A stretch of DNA of 64,000 bases from Glandiceps talaboti (taxonomy: Eukaryota > Hemichordata > Enteropneusta > Spengelidae), in NCBI RefSeq assembly GCF_964340395.1, contig NC_135565.1, forward strand, positions 13,289,209-13,353,208, given 5' to 3'. This document shows positions 37,080-49,720 of the stretch, piece by piece. The translations under genes and the position numbers were made by a program. The notes below the pieces were generated by a model. It was not told the origin of the DNA. It saw only the letters and a program-made list of their open reading frames with translations, and did not search any database. Positions within the stretch are counted from its first letter, which is position 1; each line of letters opens with the position of its first letter.

Positions 37080-38820
37080 TATCATTTTCACACCTGCATG
37101 CTGACCTGACAGGAGAAGGCCAACCTTTTGTGAAATTCCGACATGGCTCATAAAACACACCGTTCAATTGAGACTTAATTTGTCTAAAGTCCGTGTAATA
37201 AAATAGCACGCCTAAAGTAGCGAACGAGCCCTTACACCGTACAACATCGGGGCGCAAAACCTATATCTGGGATGTAAAGTGAACCCACAAAGAAACAGTG
37301 TTAAAGTTCATCATAATGTTATTGAAAATGTTACCTTCACATGGAGATTTTAAGACAGTGAAAATATGTGTCATTACCTGTTTTTGAGTCTCACTTATAT
37401 TATCCACCAGTGTATTGTTCATTTTCACGACCAAACTTCTGCTTTATATCAACGTTAGACCACTCAGATAGTTTCGTGTTTCATCAAAGTGTCACAATTC
37501 TGAATCGCAATAGTCAAATAAAACATGCATACATTCTTTCATTTTTGTCGAAATCATTCGATGTAATATGTTTGTATTACCAGATTGGTTTGATCATATG
37601 TTATCATATTTAGAATTTTGGTATGTTTTACCAAAACTAATTTAAATTTAACCCATGTCCTGCACAAAAATGAACAGGAACCAACAACAGCGTGATCTAC
37701 TAATGTGTTGATTTATCTACTAATCCTGTGTTAATTGCATTTATCTCTAGTAGCTAACAATTGTCAGTGCCCTGATTAAACAGCATACATTAGTACTTGT
37801 ACACAAGATACATGTACATGTAACTTGTTGATTATCGAATTCAGATTATTACATATTTTTTGTCCAAAAGCGTTATCAACACTTGTCTTACACGTGGAAA
37901 ATTTACATATCGCATGATGCCAAATACATTTTAAATATTCTGCTGGAAAGTTCACAACGTCTTCTGGAACAATGGATCCAGCTGAGAGATCATTTATTTA
38001 TAGCAAATTATATTTAGAAAAAATGACATCACAATAATTTCTACGTGACGACTACAACTTATATGTTAGGAATATAAAGAAATAAGGACACTTTAGATTT
38101 GATTTGCAACGCAACTGTTGGTGTACGGTGTTTCCCTCTGCCTCAGTACCAGTGTAAGAGCGTACGTGTGAGTAACCATACCTTTGTGGTTAATTCCTAA
38201 CTTAGACAAGCTCGTTAGATCCTGATACGCTAGAAAGATAGATAGAGTGGAGAATAGTGTACGTTCTGCCGATCTACCCATAATAACACAACTTAGACAC
38301 CAAAATGATACACTAGGGAACACCACAACGTAACAATTTTACTGAAAATGTTGCCTTGACTGAGATTTATTAGACACTGAAAGTATGTGTCATTAATTAA
38401 TTTGATCCCACTACCTTATTCACCCGTAACATTGTTCATCCTTAGGGCCTTCAAATTTCCGCATTAAGTCAACACAAGATCACTCAGGTAGTTTCCTTTT
38501 CTATCGAAGAGTCAGAAATAATTCAGAATCTCAATATCAAAATGACAAATGCATGCACTCTCTTATTTATTACGATCTGCAATATATTTGTATCGATTGT
38601 CAGTATTTAAAAAATTATTTGTATCGATGGGAATGTAGATCTCTTTCAATTAATTTACTTCTGTAACCGAATATGTTTAATACCTTACCTACCAGTATGT
38701 ACTTTTATCAAATTGAAATCGAATCCAGCTGCTGGGAAGTATGCTTTTAGATATACTATAGTAAAATTATAATTGCATGACGTAAAGCAATTCACCATTG
38801 ACGGATGAGGGCGGGTGTCC

Positions 38821-39316
38821 AGTCCAGTTGCCAGATGTGGTTTTGGGGGGTTAACCTTGCAATGTGAGTTATATGACATTTTGTTGCAGATTCCACCTCA
38901 GAAAGGTGTCCTGTTAGCATATCTGACGGGTGCCACTCGCGCACCCCTGGGCATTTTGTTATATCGCGAGAAAACCGAAATACTATGTATTGCTATGGGT
39001 AAACACATGTTTTGGTAGGCTTAATACTTACTGCCTATACATTACAACCATGTCAAAGTTACTTAAAAGTCATATTTACATGTTACACATTGTATATTAT
39101 GAATAATCAGTCAATTAAAAATATTTTGTCAAAAGTTTTGGATATTAAAATATCACTATTAGGCCAAAGGTCAACAAAATGTCGCCATTTTCAGTTATTA
39201 TGACTTATAGGTAGTGGATGTGTTTTCTGTGTATCGTGTGGGTACATCCATGTATCATATAATCTATCATAATGTATCATATCAATAATGTATCATATAT
39301 ATCTGGCAACTGGACT
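38821..39316. mobile_element. MITE with 16-bp TIRs specific to unit B (496 bp)
   Basis: Ends AGTCCAGTTGCCAGAT and ATCTGGCAACTGGACT are perfect inverse copies. The equivalent place in unit A (about 24770-24778) has no insert. No coding capacity seen. Confidence 0.75.
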
Positions 39317-40459
39317 ATAATGTCTCTCTAGCTTTCGCACGCTGGTGGTTTTTGACTTTTCCTTTAAACGCAAACACACACAACACACATACATCCACTG
39401 TTCCACGCACATACATACATACATACATACATACATACATACATACATTCATACATACATACATACAATACCTCCATCCATCGATCCATATATACACACA
39501 CACAAACGCACGCACAAGCACGTATTTACATACGTATGATCCCTCCATTTCTACCATCATAAGTGATTTATGAATAACTGAATTTATACCCAAGATAAGT
39601 GTAACCAGTGTGACTTACATAGATTCATTATCACATTGAAATTATCATTTTGAATTCACATACTGACAAAATGGAAAATCGTTATGACTAATTGATGATC
39701 ATTTATTGATTGTATTCTAATAAAATTTACATAAATAGCAGTGATATGTTATTATCAGTAAATTTTTTCTGCATTATTTGTTAGAAAAAAGAAACACACA
39801 ATACTCCATTTATATCGGTAAATTTTGAATACCATTAAGAAAGGTTTGCTATTATGTCTGTTAATTTAAACATTATCGGTTATTTTTATTATGTTCTCAA
39901 TAAATTTTCAGTTTGAAACGTTCTTGGTTACCACTATGATACCAGTTGCACTCCTGTGGTTAGTATTTTAATAATAGATTTGGTTAAGATGCACATATTT
40001 ACGTGTGTTCTATACGTGTAACACCATATAGTCACGTGATTCGAGGAAACCCAGATGTTCTGTATCAGACGATGCTACATCAAAATGGCGGTCTACACGT
40101 AACTGTAAATACATTTTAAGAGTTAGGCATTTTATGAAATGTTGTATTTTCATATCAAAGTTTGGAAGTATAATTGTAAACAAGTTATTCGGTTTTTCGG
40201 TTGGGTAGATGTGGGCAAAATCGCTAAAATACCTGAACGCGTAACTGAACACAATTGTGTACGCGTCATTACGTGTACGCCTGCACGATAATGCTCCCGT
40301 AGGCGTTCTAACGTGTATCTAAATCTCTCTCTATTCAATGAGACATCCATAACGGTAAATCATGTGGGTGCAGTGACACTGATATTCTCATAAATTCTAC
40401 TGTTGCTATCTTTACACAATGTGTAATGATGCACCATTAGTTAAAAATCTCCTAATTTT

Positions 40460-41560
40460 TTATAAACTTTGATATACTTGTTTTTCTCTAACCGAGAGTC
40501 CAGCATATTCATTTGCTATTAACTCATCATAACCGAGATCATGACTGGCTATGTTGATTGGTTCCCTACTCCTTTGTCCATCAGTTAAAACTTCGTCACC
40601 AACAGCTTCATAGGATGCTGTATTGTCTGAGTTGACAGTATGTTGTCCGGCTGGACAAAGGTCGATCTGTGTATCTGTAATGGCGTCATATGTGTTGTCA
40701 TCACCGCGTTGTACATCGTTTCCTGTAGCGCCCATATTTGCACAGAAATCCGAGCCCTGCATTTCCTGTCTACATTTTTTATTTAACTCTCGAAGTTTCC
40801 TGTAAATGTATAAGACACCATCAAAATGATATGGCGCAAATAAATTTGCATAACGTATGTTACTCTAGGAGATAAATAAAGAAATCTAGAACTCGAGTTG
40901 AAGAATGGAGGAAATCACTCTTCTCGTTTTATAGACAAAAGTGACTGCTTACCGTTTGTAATACAAGATAATTGCCACCAATGCTACAATGGAAATAATT
41001 AGCAGGATCGTCAATACACAAACTACAGCTACCAGTGAACCTAGAAAAACATAATACGACGATCTGTAATTCGAGTAAAAAGTAGTATGCCAACTAATAA
41101 CTTATGGTATATTCTATTTTATTCTATTCTATACTATTCTATTCTATTCTTTTCTATTATATTTTTCTATTATATTATATTATATTATATTATATTATAT
41201 TATATTATATTACATTATATCATATTATATTGCATTATATTATATTATGTTATATTACATTGTATTATATATTATATTATATTATATTATATTATATTAT
41301 ATTATATTATATTATATTATATTATATTATATTGCATTATATTATATTAAATTACATTAGGCTATATTATATTATATTACCTTAGGCTATATTGCATTAT
41401 ATTGCATTATTGTATTACATATGGTAAATTATATAGAGTTATGTATTATTCGACATGTAGACATGGATTTGTTGAGTGTTGTTCTGTTCAAATACATTGC
41501 GATTTTGTTATTGGTCCAAAGTCTCACATCAGACAGGAATAAACGAGTACATGCAGAATT

Positions 41561-41599
<39 letters not shown>

Positions 41600-42565
41600 T
41601 ATTGGTGTAAATTGCCAAACATACGTATTCGTCATTGCCTTATCTTGATTTTCACTGACACGCACTTTGCCTAACATGAATATTCTGTGCATATGAGTAG
41701 TATCGAATGTGACGAGCCGGAACGGTTCTGTAAGTCAAAGCAAAAGTAACGTTTTAAAGTCGTCTTAAAGTTATGTTTAGTAACTTGTGCCTGACTGAGG
41801 GGTGCCCCGATTCCTCGTATTCTTTATTACTCATATATATATATATGTGTGCATGGCCTTGTTGGGGGTATTGTATCTTCAATATATTATGAGATTATGA
41901 CAACACACATTATAGCTTTGAACAAATGTAATGATCACTCCATCGGTAATTAAGTTCTTACATCCGCCTGCAGGCTCTACAAGATATTGAGTGTTATATT
42001 AATGATGCAAACTCACCATTGGAAGCCAAGATTGTCAGGTTCATACTATTATCTACACAAATGAAAACATATCGAGTCATTCAGGATAATTGACCATGCA
42101 TACATTTTGTCGTTGATATAATTTAAACTTTAACTATACAATAAAAAATATAGCTCCTTGAGGTTCTGTGATCTTAACACATGGATGAATTTTTGAAATC
42201 AACTCATGCAAAATAGTATTATACTTTTATACAAATATTGAATAATCAGCACTCTACAAAATATATGTTTGGATTTCAATATTGCTATTCAACAAGAGTC
42301 GAAGTATTTTGATTTTAAAAATGGTTTGTATTTGCTTCATTATAAACATGACACAGAATAGGTGACATTATTGAAATGTGGTACCCACTCTTTTTATGGC
42401 ATGATGGCTTCTTTGTCCAGAGACCGTCTTCTGTGCACGTGATGATGTCATAGCTGTCGTTATGGTAACCATCATGGCATACGTATTTCACTTGATTTCT
42501 GTAAGTAAATGAATGCCCCTCTCTGTCTGCATTGTCTATGTTGCCAGGATCACCACAATCAATCA
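40460..42565 (-). CDS. Receptor C, 3' part: sushi-stalk-TM2-ITAM tail; 5' part lost at N gap
   Basis: Exons: sushi 42565-42389 ([19 protein letters not shown]; donor GTGGGT), stalk 42052-42017, TM 41040-40953 ([20 protein letters not shown]...YYKR), tail 40799-40460. Phases agree (1, 1, 2). The tail is 112 aa, ends [16 protein letters not shown], and so keeps the ITAM spacing. Compared with receptor B's tail, FYANM is FCANM (YxxM tyrosine lost), while LGHDEL is LGYDEL, which fits the ITIM consensus. The upstream SRCR, WSC and CUB exons should lie above 42.8 kb, but the N gap and a reductase exon at 43.7 kb follow. So either the sequence is missing from the assembly or the gene is truncated. 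Confidence 0.75.
41105..41410. repeat. TATAT/ATTCT pentanucleotide microsatellite
   Basis: TATTCTATTC grades into (ATTAT)n for about 300 bases in the TM-stalk intron of receptor C. Both strands give Tyr/Ile/Leu ORFs that are artefacts. Confidence 0.9.
41562..41600. repeat. (TTG)n microsatellite
   Basis: About 12 TTG units in the receptor C intron. Confidence 0.9.
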
Positions 42566-42800
42566 CTATAAGATTGACGAGAATGACAGCAAAAACATGA
42601 AACCATACCCAAACCAGTACCGACAATTGTGTATTATAATACCTTGAAAATGGGTCCTTTACTAATATATGTTGCCAAAATGATAAGTATGGAAAAAAGC
42701 AAGATAATGGTTCGTATGATAGTTTGTAACACATTTTGGTCATATCAAAGACTTTCTGCTTCCACCTCTGTGTAGGCTACAACAGGCAAAGGAAGCAAAG

Positions 42801-43000
42801 NNNNNNNNNNNNNNNNNNNNNNNNNNNNNNNNNNNNNNNNNNNNNNNNNNNNNNNNNNNNNNNNNNNNNNNNNNNNNNNNNNNNNNNNNNNNNNNNNNNN
42901 NNNNNNNNNNNNNNNNNNNNNNNNNNNNNNNNNNNNNNNNNNNNNNNNNNNNNNNNNNNNNNNNNNNNNNNNNNNNNNNNNNNNNNNNNNNNNNNNNNNN
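42801..43000. other. Assembly gap (200 N)
   Basis: Exactly 200 Ns, probably a gap of unknown true size. It falls where receptor C loses its 5' exons and the partial reductase copy loses its 3' exons. Confidence 0.95.
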
Positions 43001-43682
43001 ATGGGGGTGAACTCATGAATATATTCTGAACTAAATGCAAATGTATTCAAATCACTTCCGACTCGCAATCTGAACTATTTTTCAGATCGAGTATAATCCG
43101 ATTAGACAGGCGCTAATGGGAAAGTACAGAAACGTCCACCTCATCAGCATAAAAGTACAGAATTGAACTCAATCTGAACTATAGTACGGAAAGTGTCGTA
43201 AACTGTACTATTTTTTCTACTAGTGCTAGAGCTAAGCCTGAAGTTCAACAAATAAACTATAAATGGACAAACTGTGTTGTCTGTGATTGCAATATACAGG
43301 TCGTGATTAGTCAGAACCAATTTAAAAATTAACTTAGAAACGTTTGCGAAACAAGCTTTTAAGTGACAGAAGCCAGTTATGTGCGATATTGATATCGCCA
43401 AGGCATCATTCACCGAAGTGCATGATGAGATAAACCACTGTACACATATTTATATTTCCACAGGATTAATATTTTGTATTGTTACAATCATTTTTCTCGG
43501 GAGGACGTTGTGGCTCTTAACACAGTGGCCTACGTTTTATACCTTTGTTAAGAGATGATAATTTTCAGTTGTGGCTCTAACTATTGACGTAGATGTCCGC
43601 ATGTGTTGTGTCTGTGAATTAAAATTATTTAAGCTTATATATTAAAATAGAACGATTCATTTTCAATATTACATAAACATAC

Positions 43683-43940
43683 CCCGGCATACCAAGTACT
43701 CCCAGTGCTACAGAATTAGAGATACCAGCTGGGAAATCCAGTATCCGTAGAGGACTACTTTCCTGGAGATTAGAAGACAGGAACACAATTATATAACATC
43801 TTCATAATAGAACAATTTTAGGTAGGTGGATAGCTAGGTAGGTCGGTGAGTGAGTGAGTGAGTGAGTCAATATTAATTAATTAAATAATTAAATAATTAA
43901 TTATTAAATATTAATTAATTAATTAATTAATCAGTCAATG

Positions 43941-43971
<31 letters not shown>

Positions 43972-46900
43972 TAATTAATTAATTAATTAATTAATTAATT
44001 AATTAATTAATTAATTAATTAATTAATTAATTAATTAATTAATTAATTAATCAATTAATCAATTAATTAATTAATTAATTAATTAATTACCAATATTTTA
44101 TTTTGTGCATGATTAACCGCTCCAGAGTGATGGCCACATTGCATAATGCTCCCTTCTTAGTTTCAGTGAAAACCTTATAATGATCGCATCACCTTATATA
44201 ACGAAATAAAACAATCATCTCTTACCCCTGGAAGAAAGCCTGGATCTATACCATCGGAGATACTGTATGTTGTCCATCCACTGCGGCAAAGCACTTTGGT
44301 TCCTACGGGATATTTATCATTCTTGCTTTCAACAACTCTAAGATCGAAAAAGACAAAAGGGCAGGAAGTAGAAGATACTGTGTTGTATTTGTCTAGGATT
44401 GGAATATATATAATCTTGTCATCGAGGTCACATACCTTTTAACGTTTGCTCTTTAAAACGTGGCCTTTTACACATTCATTCTCAATTAATGCAACAAAAT
44501 CAAACTCTAGGCAAACTATTAAGAAGACAAACTAAAACTATCGGTTGTTGCATGTGGATGAAAGCAATACCTTGTTATATGGCTATAATCACCATGATGA
44601 TACAGGTTGTAATGAAGATAGTGTAACTATAAAGACCAAAAGAGGTTGATTTTGGCCATTTGAGGAAAATATTGTGTTTTAATTACAAGGGGAAGACCTG
44701 GTGGAAATTAGGCTCTGACTGTTGTGTCTAATGTTAACTTCCCCTGACTCTGCCATGCTAAAAAGTGGCCCTCCTTGCTGTCAGAGATGTAAAATATACG
44801 AGTCCCAGAAATAATAGTAGGGATTTCATTCCACTGCCACCACCAATATTGAAGGTTTTAAGGACATTGGATATTGCCCCACTACCTCCACCATGTAGAT
44901 GTGTGTGTAGGCACTACATTAATAAATACATGTGTTTGTATCTCATTGGCTGAGCTGGAGGCGACAGTTCAACTCCCAATGATTGGATTGGAACACTCCT
45001 GATATCGTCGGAAGCAAGGTCAACATCTCCACAATATTATCCCAATGTCTTACCCAACTGATCCCTTTTCACATCTGTGAGACACACTCCTCTTCTCACA
45101 CCACAGTGACTATTAATTCATTACATGGTTCCCAGCAGCAATTTGATATAGGGTGATATTATGGTACCTAACTCTAACCCTAATCGTAACGCTAACCCAA
45201 ATGGCAGCAATGGGATTTGGAATCGGTGGCAGCGATGGGGTGACAAAAAAACCCAAGGTAATGCAATGTTAGTCAATACAATAAGTCAAAGTAAAATGTG
45301 ACCCAATCTCATTTTCTAAAATATGACACTCGCCTTAGAGCCGATTTGTAAGTGATCTCCTCCCCCCAATTCCCCTTGCCTCCACCCCCACACCCACCCC
45401 CACCCCATGGTAAATACTGAAGGCTCTTAACCTTGCAGTCGGTCATTACATGAGTGCAGTTGGCAAGAATAACATATTCATGATTGCACACTGATATTCA
45501 TGAGAGCTATATTTTACACTGAAGGCAGTAAGCACTCAGGAGTCGTGAATATTTATTGTGCAACCATGAACTTATTATTTCTGCTGTTTCAGTTTGAAAG
45601 TGTTTCATACTCAGCCGTCTGTTCGCCCATCAACGTATCGCCGATTTTAAGACTACCTGACACTAATCTGTACAGAGAAACAAAAGACATATATATTATT
45701 GTCATACCTGGAACATATTATGGATGAAATTTTGTTTCAGTTGCAAATTGACATGCGAAAGCCATCAACGACAGCCTTTCCATTTCTTTCGTTTACCCCT
45801 TTACTATTTTCACGATCATGCGTATCACTCGGTCGTTTTTCTATAAACACCCTATCTGTCAACATTTGACCGTTCGCGTTCGCATATCTTATGTTGCGGT
45901 GGAAAGTGCACAGGCCACCAACGACTGTTCCACAGTCTTAATTATGAAATATTCTTGGCATTCAGAATTATGACCAGTTCCACACCACTCCAAATCAGGA
46001 GGAAAGTATCCTTCCAAAGATGATATTTTCCGAACTTATGAACATTAATGAGATAATACGGAAGTCACGAACTTGACTTAAGGAAGGATTTACTATGGGT
46101 ATATAGTTCGTAGCACTATAGTCATATCTTGGATTTTGTTACACAATAAACATCTCTATGACGGAGAGATATATTACATCTGTTGATTTCCAGCTTTTTA
46201 GATTCAGGCGTTCATTAGATACGAGCAATCGAAATATACTTGCATTGTGATAAACAAACCTTTGTCTTTTGTCGCTTGGTCATTGTCTTATTTGACAATA
46301 CATAAAGATTGGACAATGTGTAAATACGCACGCGCACCAAGCTAAGACGGTCTGATATCTAGCATTGTTCATTTAGTTTTATTTAAACGTAATTATGATT
46401 GCCGTTTCAACATCAAAAAATAATTTTCAAATTTAAAAGAAATAAATGCATAAAATTATTTGGTGTTTCCAAAGAAATATGGAAGATTTTATGAAAGTAT
46501 GAAACGTAAATGAGCAATTAGATATCCAACTATGGACTAACAATGAATATTACATCATAACAGTGTCCATCGAATAGGTCCGGACGGCCCACGTTGTACA
46601 GCTAGTCGACTATGTGAACTTGCATGTGTTAACGACAGTGGACGTGAGGGTAGGCACAAGAATCATCATTACCATTTTTCAGCTTTATTTTATTTCTTAT
46701 CAAATATCTTAATTCTGGTAGTTTTACTGTGTATTTAGTAAACCAAGGCGAAAATGACTAAAATTACTCAGTTCTGGACCAATAAAAATTAAAAGGAAAA
46801 CATGCTAGTCCCCCAAAACACCTCCAACGTATAACTTTTTTGAAATTAGTTGTGCCATCGATTGCTAGGTTATGTGGATTGGGATGATCACTGCGAAGAT

Positions 46901-47749
46901 AAGAGCTTGTTTTGTTGGCTTGATCACACGGCTATGTTTGCTATCATTTGAACAAGCCTGCAGGCTGTGCAATATGTGAGCGGGACCAGAATGTGATGTT
47001 ATTTCTTGATCTACGCGTGCGCAGATTGCAATTTCACGGGGGGGGGGGTCATTTCAACTATGACTGTGCAGTTTATTGTTATTGTATACTCTTAATTAGG
47101 AGTGGTGTGGAACTGGTGGATTTTAATCACTAATCTACAAGATACTTTCTTCACACAGTTAGCTTTCAAACAAACCCCCATTGGTATTATCTTTCAAAAT
47201 CTGTCACCAAACTAAATCTTTTACACACCAGTAAAATAGATACATTTCCAATTTTGTAATTTTGATAATGTTTCACCAACCTCATGTAAGGGTCGACTGT
47301 CAGGTACTCAGCTTTCAACAGTATTTCTACAAGGATAAAACAAGATGAACCAGCATAAGTATTAGGCAATTGGGCAAAGATATTTATGGTAAAGATGCCG
47401 CTGGTCTAAACATGATAACCAAAACTTTGCATCATGTTGAGCAACCTAATTTCCGCACTTTAACGACAAGGAGGTAAATAGGGTAACAGATAGAAGAGTC
47501 CCATGGCCAGTGCGATGTGTGTGTAATCGTGACTCAGCATAATGATGGTTGCAGTCATCTACTAGCAGCACTGTTTATCCAAGTTCTCTAAGCAAGTCTC
47601 CTTCGTTCGAAAACAGGTACTGTATAAATTCTCCAGTACTTACCACCATCTTGGATAGAACGGATATCTTCCGCTACAAGTTTAAAATCGCTCTCTTTCG
47701 CCAACCCTTCGAAATGTTTGGCCAGAACGAACTTCTGTGCTCTAACCAT
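43683..47749 (-). pseudogene. PTGR1: PTGR1-like reductase, partial second copy (exons 1-5 only)
   Basis: Exons: 47749-47644 (starts ATG, MVRAQKFVLAKHFEGLAKES), 47326-47281 (EILLKAEYLTVDPYMR), 45667-45611 (GSLKIGDTLMGEQTAE), 44337-44226 (VVESKNDKYPVGTKVLC, WTTYSISDG), 43762-43683 (DFPAGISNSVALGVLGMPG). All splice sites, phases and the frame are intact, so what remains is not mutated. The NADP-binding half (exons 6-10 of the full copy) is absent before the N gap. It is either a truncated duplicate or a real gene whose 3' half is missing from the assembly. By family it would reduce the double bond of 15-oxo-prostaglandins, leukotriene B4 metabolites or other enones, but without the nucleotide-binding domain it could not act. 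Confidence 0.7.
43840..44090. repeat. (GAGT)n, (AATC)n and (AATT)n microsatellites
   Basis: GTGA/GAGT run near 43845-43867, then a long AATT run with AATC interruptions to about 44090, in intron 4 of the partial reductase. The full copy has a TGAG/GGCA array at the corresponding place (about 55313-55580). Confidence 0.9.
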
Positions 47750-48108
47750 ATTGCTGACTAAACTGGGGGACGCAGCTATTAATTTTTACAATCCTCTAGC
47801 GCAGGTGTACCGTTTTCTAGCGTTACGTAGTTGCGTGACGTAGACCGTGGGTGACGCCTGGATATGTAAATAGCTAATGATTATGATATGATAATGAGAT
47901 GACTTGTCGTCTCAATAATATTTGAATATGCAAGTAACGTTCAACGGTAGAATTATTAATATTCAAATATCAAAGTCCATTTATATTCACATTTGTAAAC
48001 ACATCGGTTGTAAGCGCAAAATGTGGTCAGATCACAGAGCGCTCAGGCTCAGTTTTATTTACAGATACAAACAAGTAAAGAAACAAAACACAATCAATTG
48101 CAAATAAA

Positions 48109-48269
48109 CCGATAAATGAGTAGATAAATACATGAATAAACAACAACAAATAAACAAACACTACCCCCAATAGTCACCAATGGAGATCTCGCCATTGGTG
48201 ACTATTTGAGTAGTGTTTGTTTATTCGTTTGTTGTTGTTTATTCATGTATTTATCTACTCATTTATCGG
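48109..48269. repeat. 160-bp near-perfect palindrome (snapback)
   Basis: Left arm GATAAATGAGTAGATAAATA through AACAAACACTA and TAGTCACCAATGG; centre AGATCTCG; right arm CCATTGGTGACTA through TAGTGTTTGTTTATTCG to ATTTATC. Arms of about 75 bases pair almost fully, broken only by a small bulge. It sits just upstream of the LINE remnant. Confidence 0.8.
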
Positions 48270-48289
48270 TGCATTTGTTTATGTTTTTG

Positions 48290-49560
48290 TTTGATTGATT
48301 GATTGCGTAATAGATATGTCATCAAGGGCTCAGCCTTGGAAGTTGGAGTGGTTTCGTTCCTATTTGATTAGTCGATTCCAATCTGTGAGTGTTGGAGCAG
48401 TCGTGTCAAAGGCATGGTCTCTCGATTGTGGTGTCCCCCAAGGCTCCGTCCTTGGACCTGTTTTGTTTACGCTTTACACAGCCCCCTTGGAGGATATCAT
48501 AATCCGTACGTCATGGTTTAAATTGTGTCATGTATGCGGACGATTCCGAACTGTATCTCACGTGTGAGGGTGACCGGGTTCCGACTTCAGTTATTGAGTC
48601 ATGCACTAGTGAAGTTAGACAGTGGATGCGTGATAATATGCTCTGTCTTAACGACGGTAAAACAGAAATTGTGCATTTTTCTTCAAAATTTGGTGGTGCG
48701 GGTCCGGTACCCCGGTGTGAGATACGGATTGGCGATGTCGATATACAACCATCTAATGTTGTTCGTAATCTTGGTGTTTCCATGGATTCGGCGGCTACTA
48801 TGTCTGATCATGTAATTAATATTTGTAAAGCTGCCTCTCATGCTCTGTGGAAAATTGGCAAACTTCGCACTCTTCTTGATCAAAGTTGTACTGAAAAACT
48901 AGTTCATGCTTTTATTACATCACGTTTAGATTATTGCAACAGTTTATTACATGTATATGGTCTCCCTCTTCAACAAATTCGTAAGCTCCCAATTATCCAG
49001 AATTCAGCAGCAAGACTTGTCATTAGAAAAAAAAAAAGTTGAGCATATTACCCCAGTTCTTCATTCATTCATTACACTGGCTACCTATTCAGAAGCGCAT
49101 TGAATTCAAAGTACTCTGTATTGTTTTTAAAGTTCTTAATGGGTGCGGGCCCTCATATCTAGGCGATTTATTAATGGTTAGATCCACCCGTCGTTCCCTT
49201 CGGTCGCAATCCGGTAGCGTGGTGAATTTGCATCAACCGATAGGGAACACTGCATACTATGGTGATCGGGCCTTCTCTATTTGCGGCCCACGCCTTTGGA
49301 ATGCCCTGCCATCATGTCGTCGTTCTTCACATACTTTGAACAGTTTTAAATCTGCCTTAAAATATCATCTTTTTAGATCTCATTATTATTAACTTTTAAC
49401 TTTTTTACATTTCAGTTTTTTTAATTGTCATTCCGTGTCTTTGTATTTTTATCCTGTTTCATATTATGTTTATACTTGTGTATATGTACATTTTAAATTA
49501 CTTTTATACTTTTGTTCAGCGCATTGAGATTGTTTTAATGTAATGCGCTCTATAAGAAAT
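48290..49560 (+). mobile_element. 5'-truncated, frameshifted non-LTR retrotransposon (LINE)
   Basis: It encodes the C-terminal part of a reverse transcriptase. [20 protein letters not shown] is in one frame, then [15 protein letters not shown] with the catalytic YADD in another, then LHWLPIQKRIEFKVLCIVFK after an A-run frameshift near 49030. The 3' end is AATGCGCTCTATAAGAAATA plus ATTATTATT and a TTTG microsatellite. Frameshifts near 48510 and 49035 make it inactive. It looks like the CR1/Jockey group; exact clade not determined. Confidence 0.85.
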
Positions 49561-49565
49561 AAATA

Positions 49566-49720
49566 TTATTATTGTTTGTTTGTTTGTTTACTTATTTGTT
49601 TGTGTTTTGTTTCTTTACGTGTTTGTTTGTTTGTTTGCTTGTTTGTTTACGTGTTTGTGATTGTTTGTTTGTATGTGTTTGTGTTTTGTTTGTTTGTTTG
49701 TTTGTTTGTTTGTTTGTTTG
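49566..49720. repeat. (TTTG)n microsatellite at LINE 3' end
   Basis: Imperfect TTTG repeats following the LINE tail; source of the poly-Cys/Val/Phe ORF. Confidence 0.85.

Larger units (their letters stand above)
35775..40459. other. Intergenic region between receptor B and receptor C tail
   Basis: It holds the receptor B promoter, the 36033-37079 insertion, sequence co-linear with unit A's 21.2-22.8 kb, a MITE (38821-39316), and a short CATA microsatellite (about 39411-39470). No gene is supported. Confidence 0.6.
27516..41047. repeat. Segmental duplication, unit B (~13.5 kb)
   Basis: Tandem, same-orientation copy of 12950-27515. Unit B alone carries the 36033-37079 insertion and the 38821-39316 MITE. 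Identity is near complete from about 15.1 to 22.3 kb against 29.6 to 38.3 kb (introns included), and visibly lower on both flanks. Confidence 0.9.
43010..47770. repeat. Duplicated reductase 5' half, copy 2 (partner ~54600-59540)
   Basis: Exons 1-5 and parts of the introns match the full gene; for example 43144-43413 resembles 54636-54851 on the same strand. The copies are clearly diverged and carry different insertions, so this duplication is older than the receptor one. Confidence 0.75.

Noticed and set aside
45170-45205. Telomere-like CTAACCCTAA motif
   Set aside because: Only two or three imperfect units, so too short for an interstitial telomere array.
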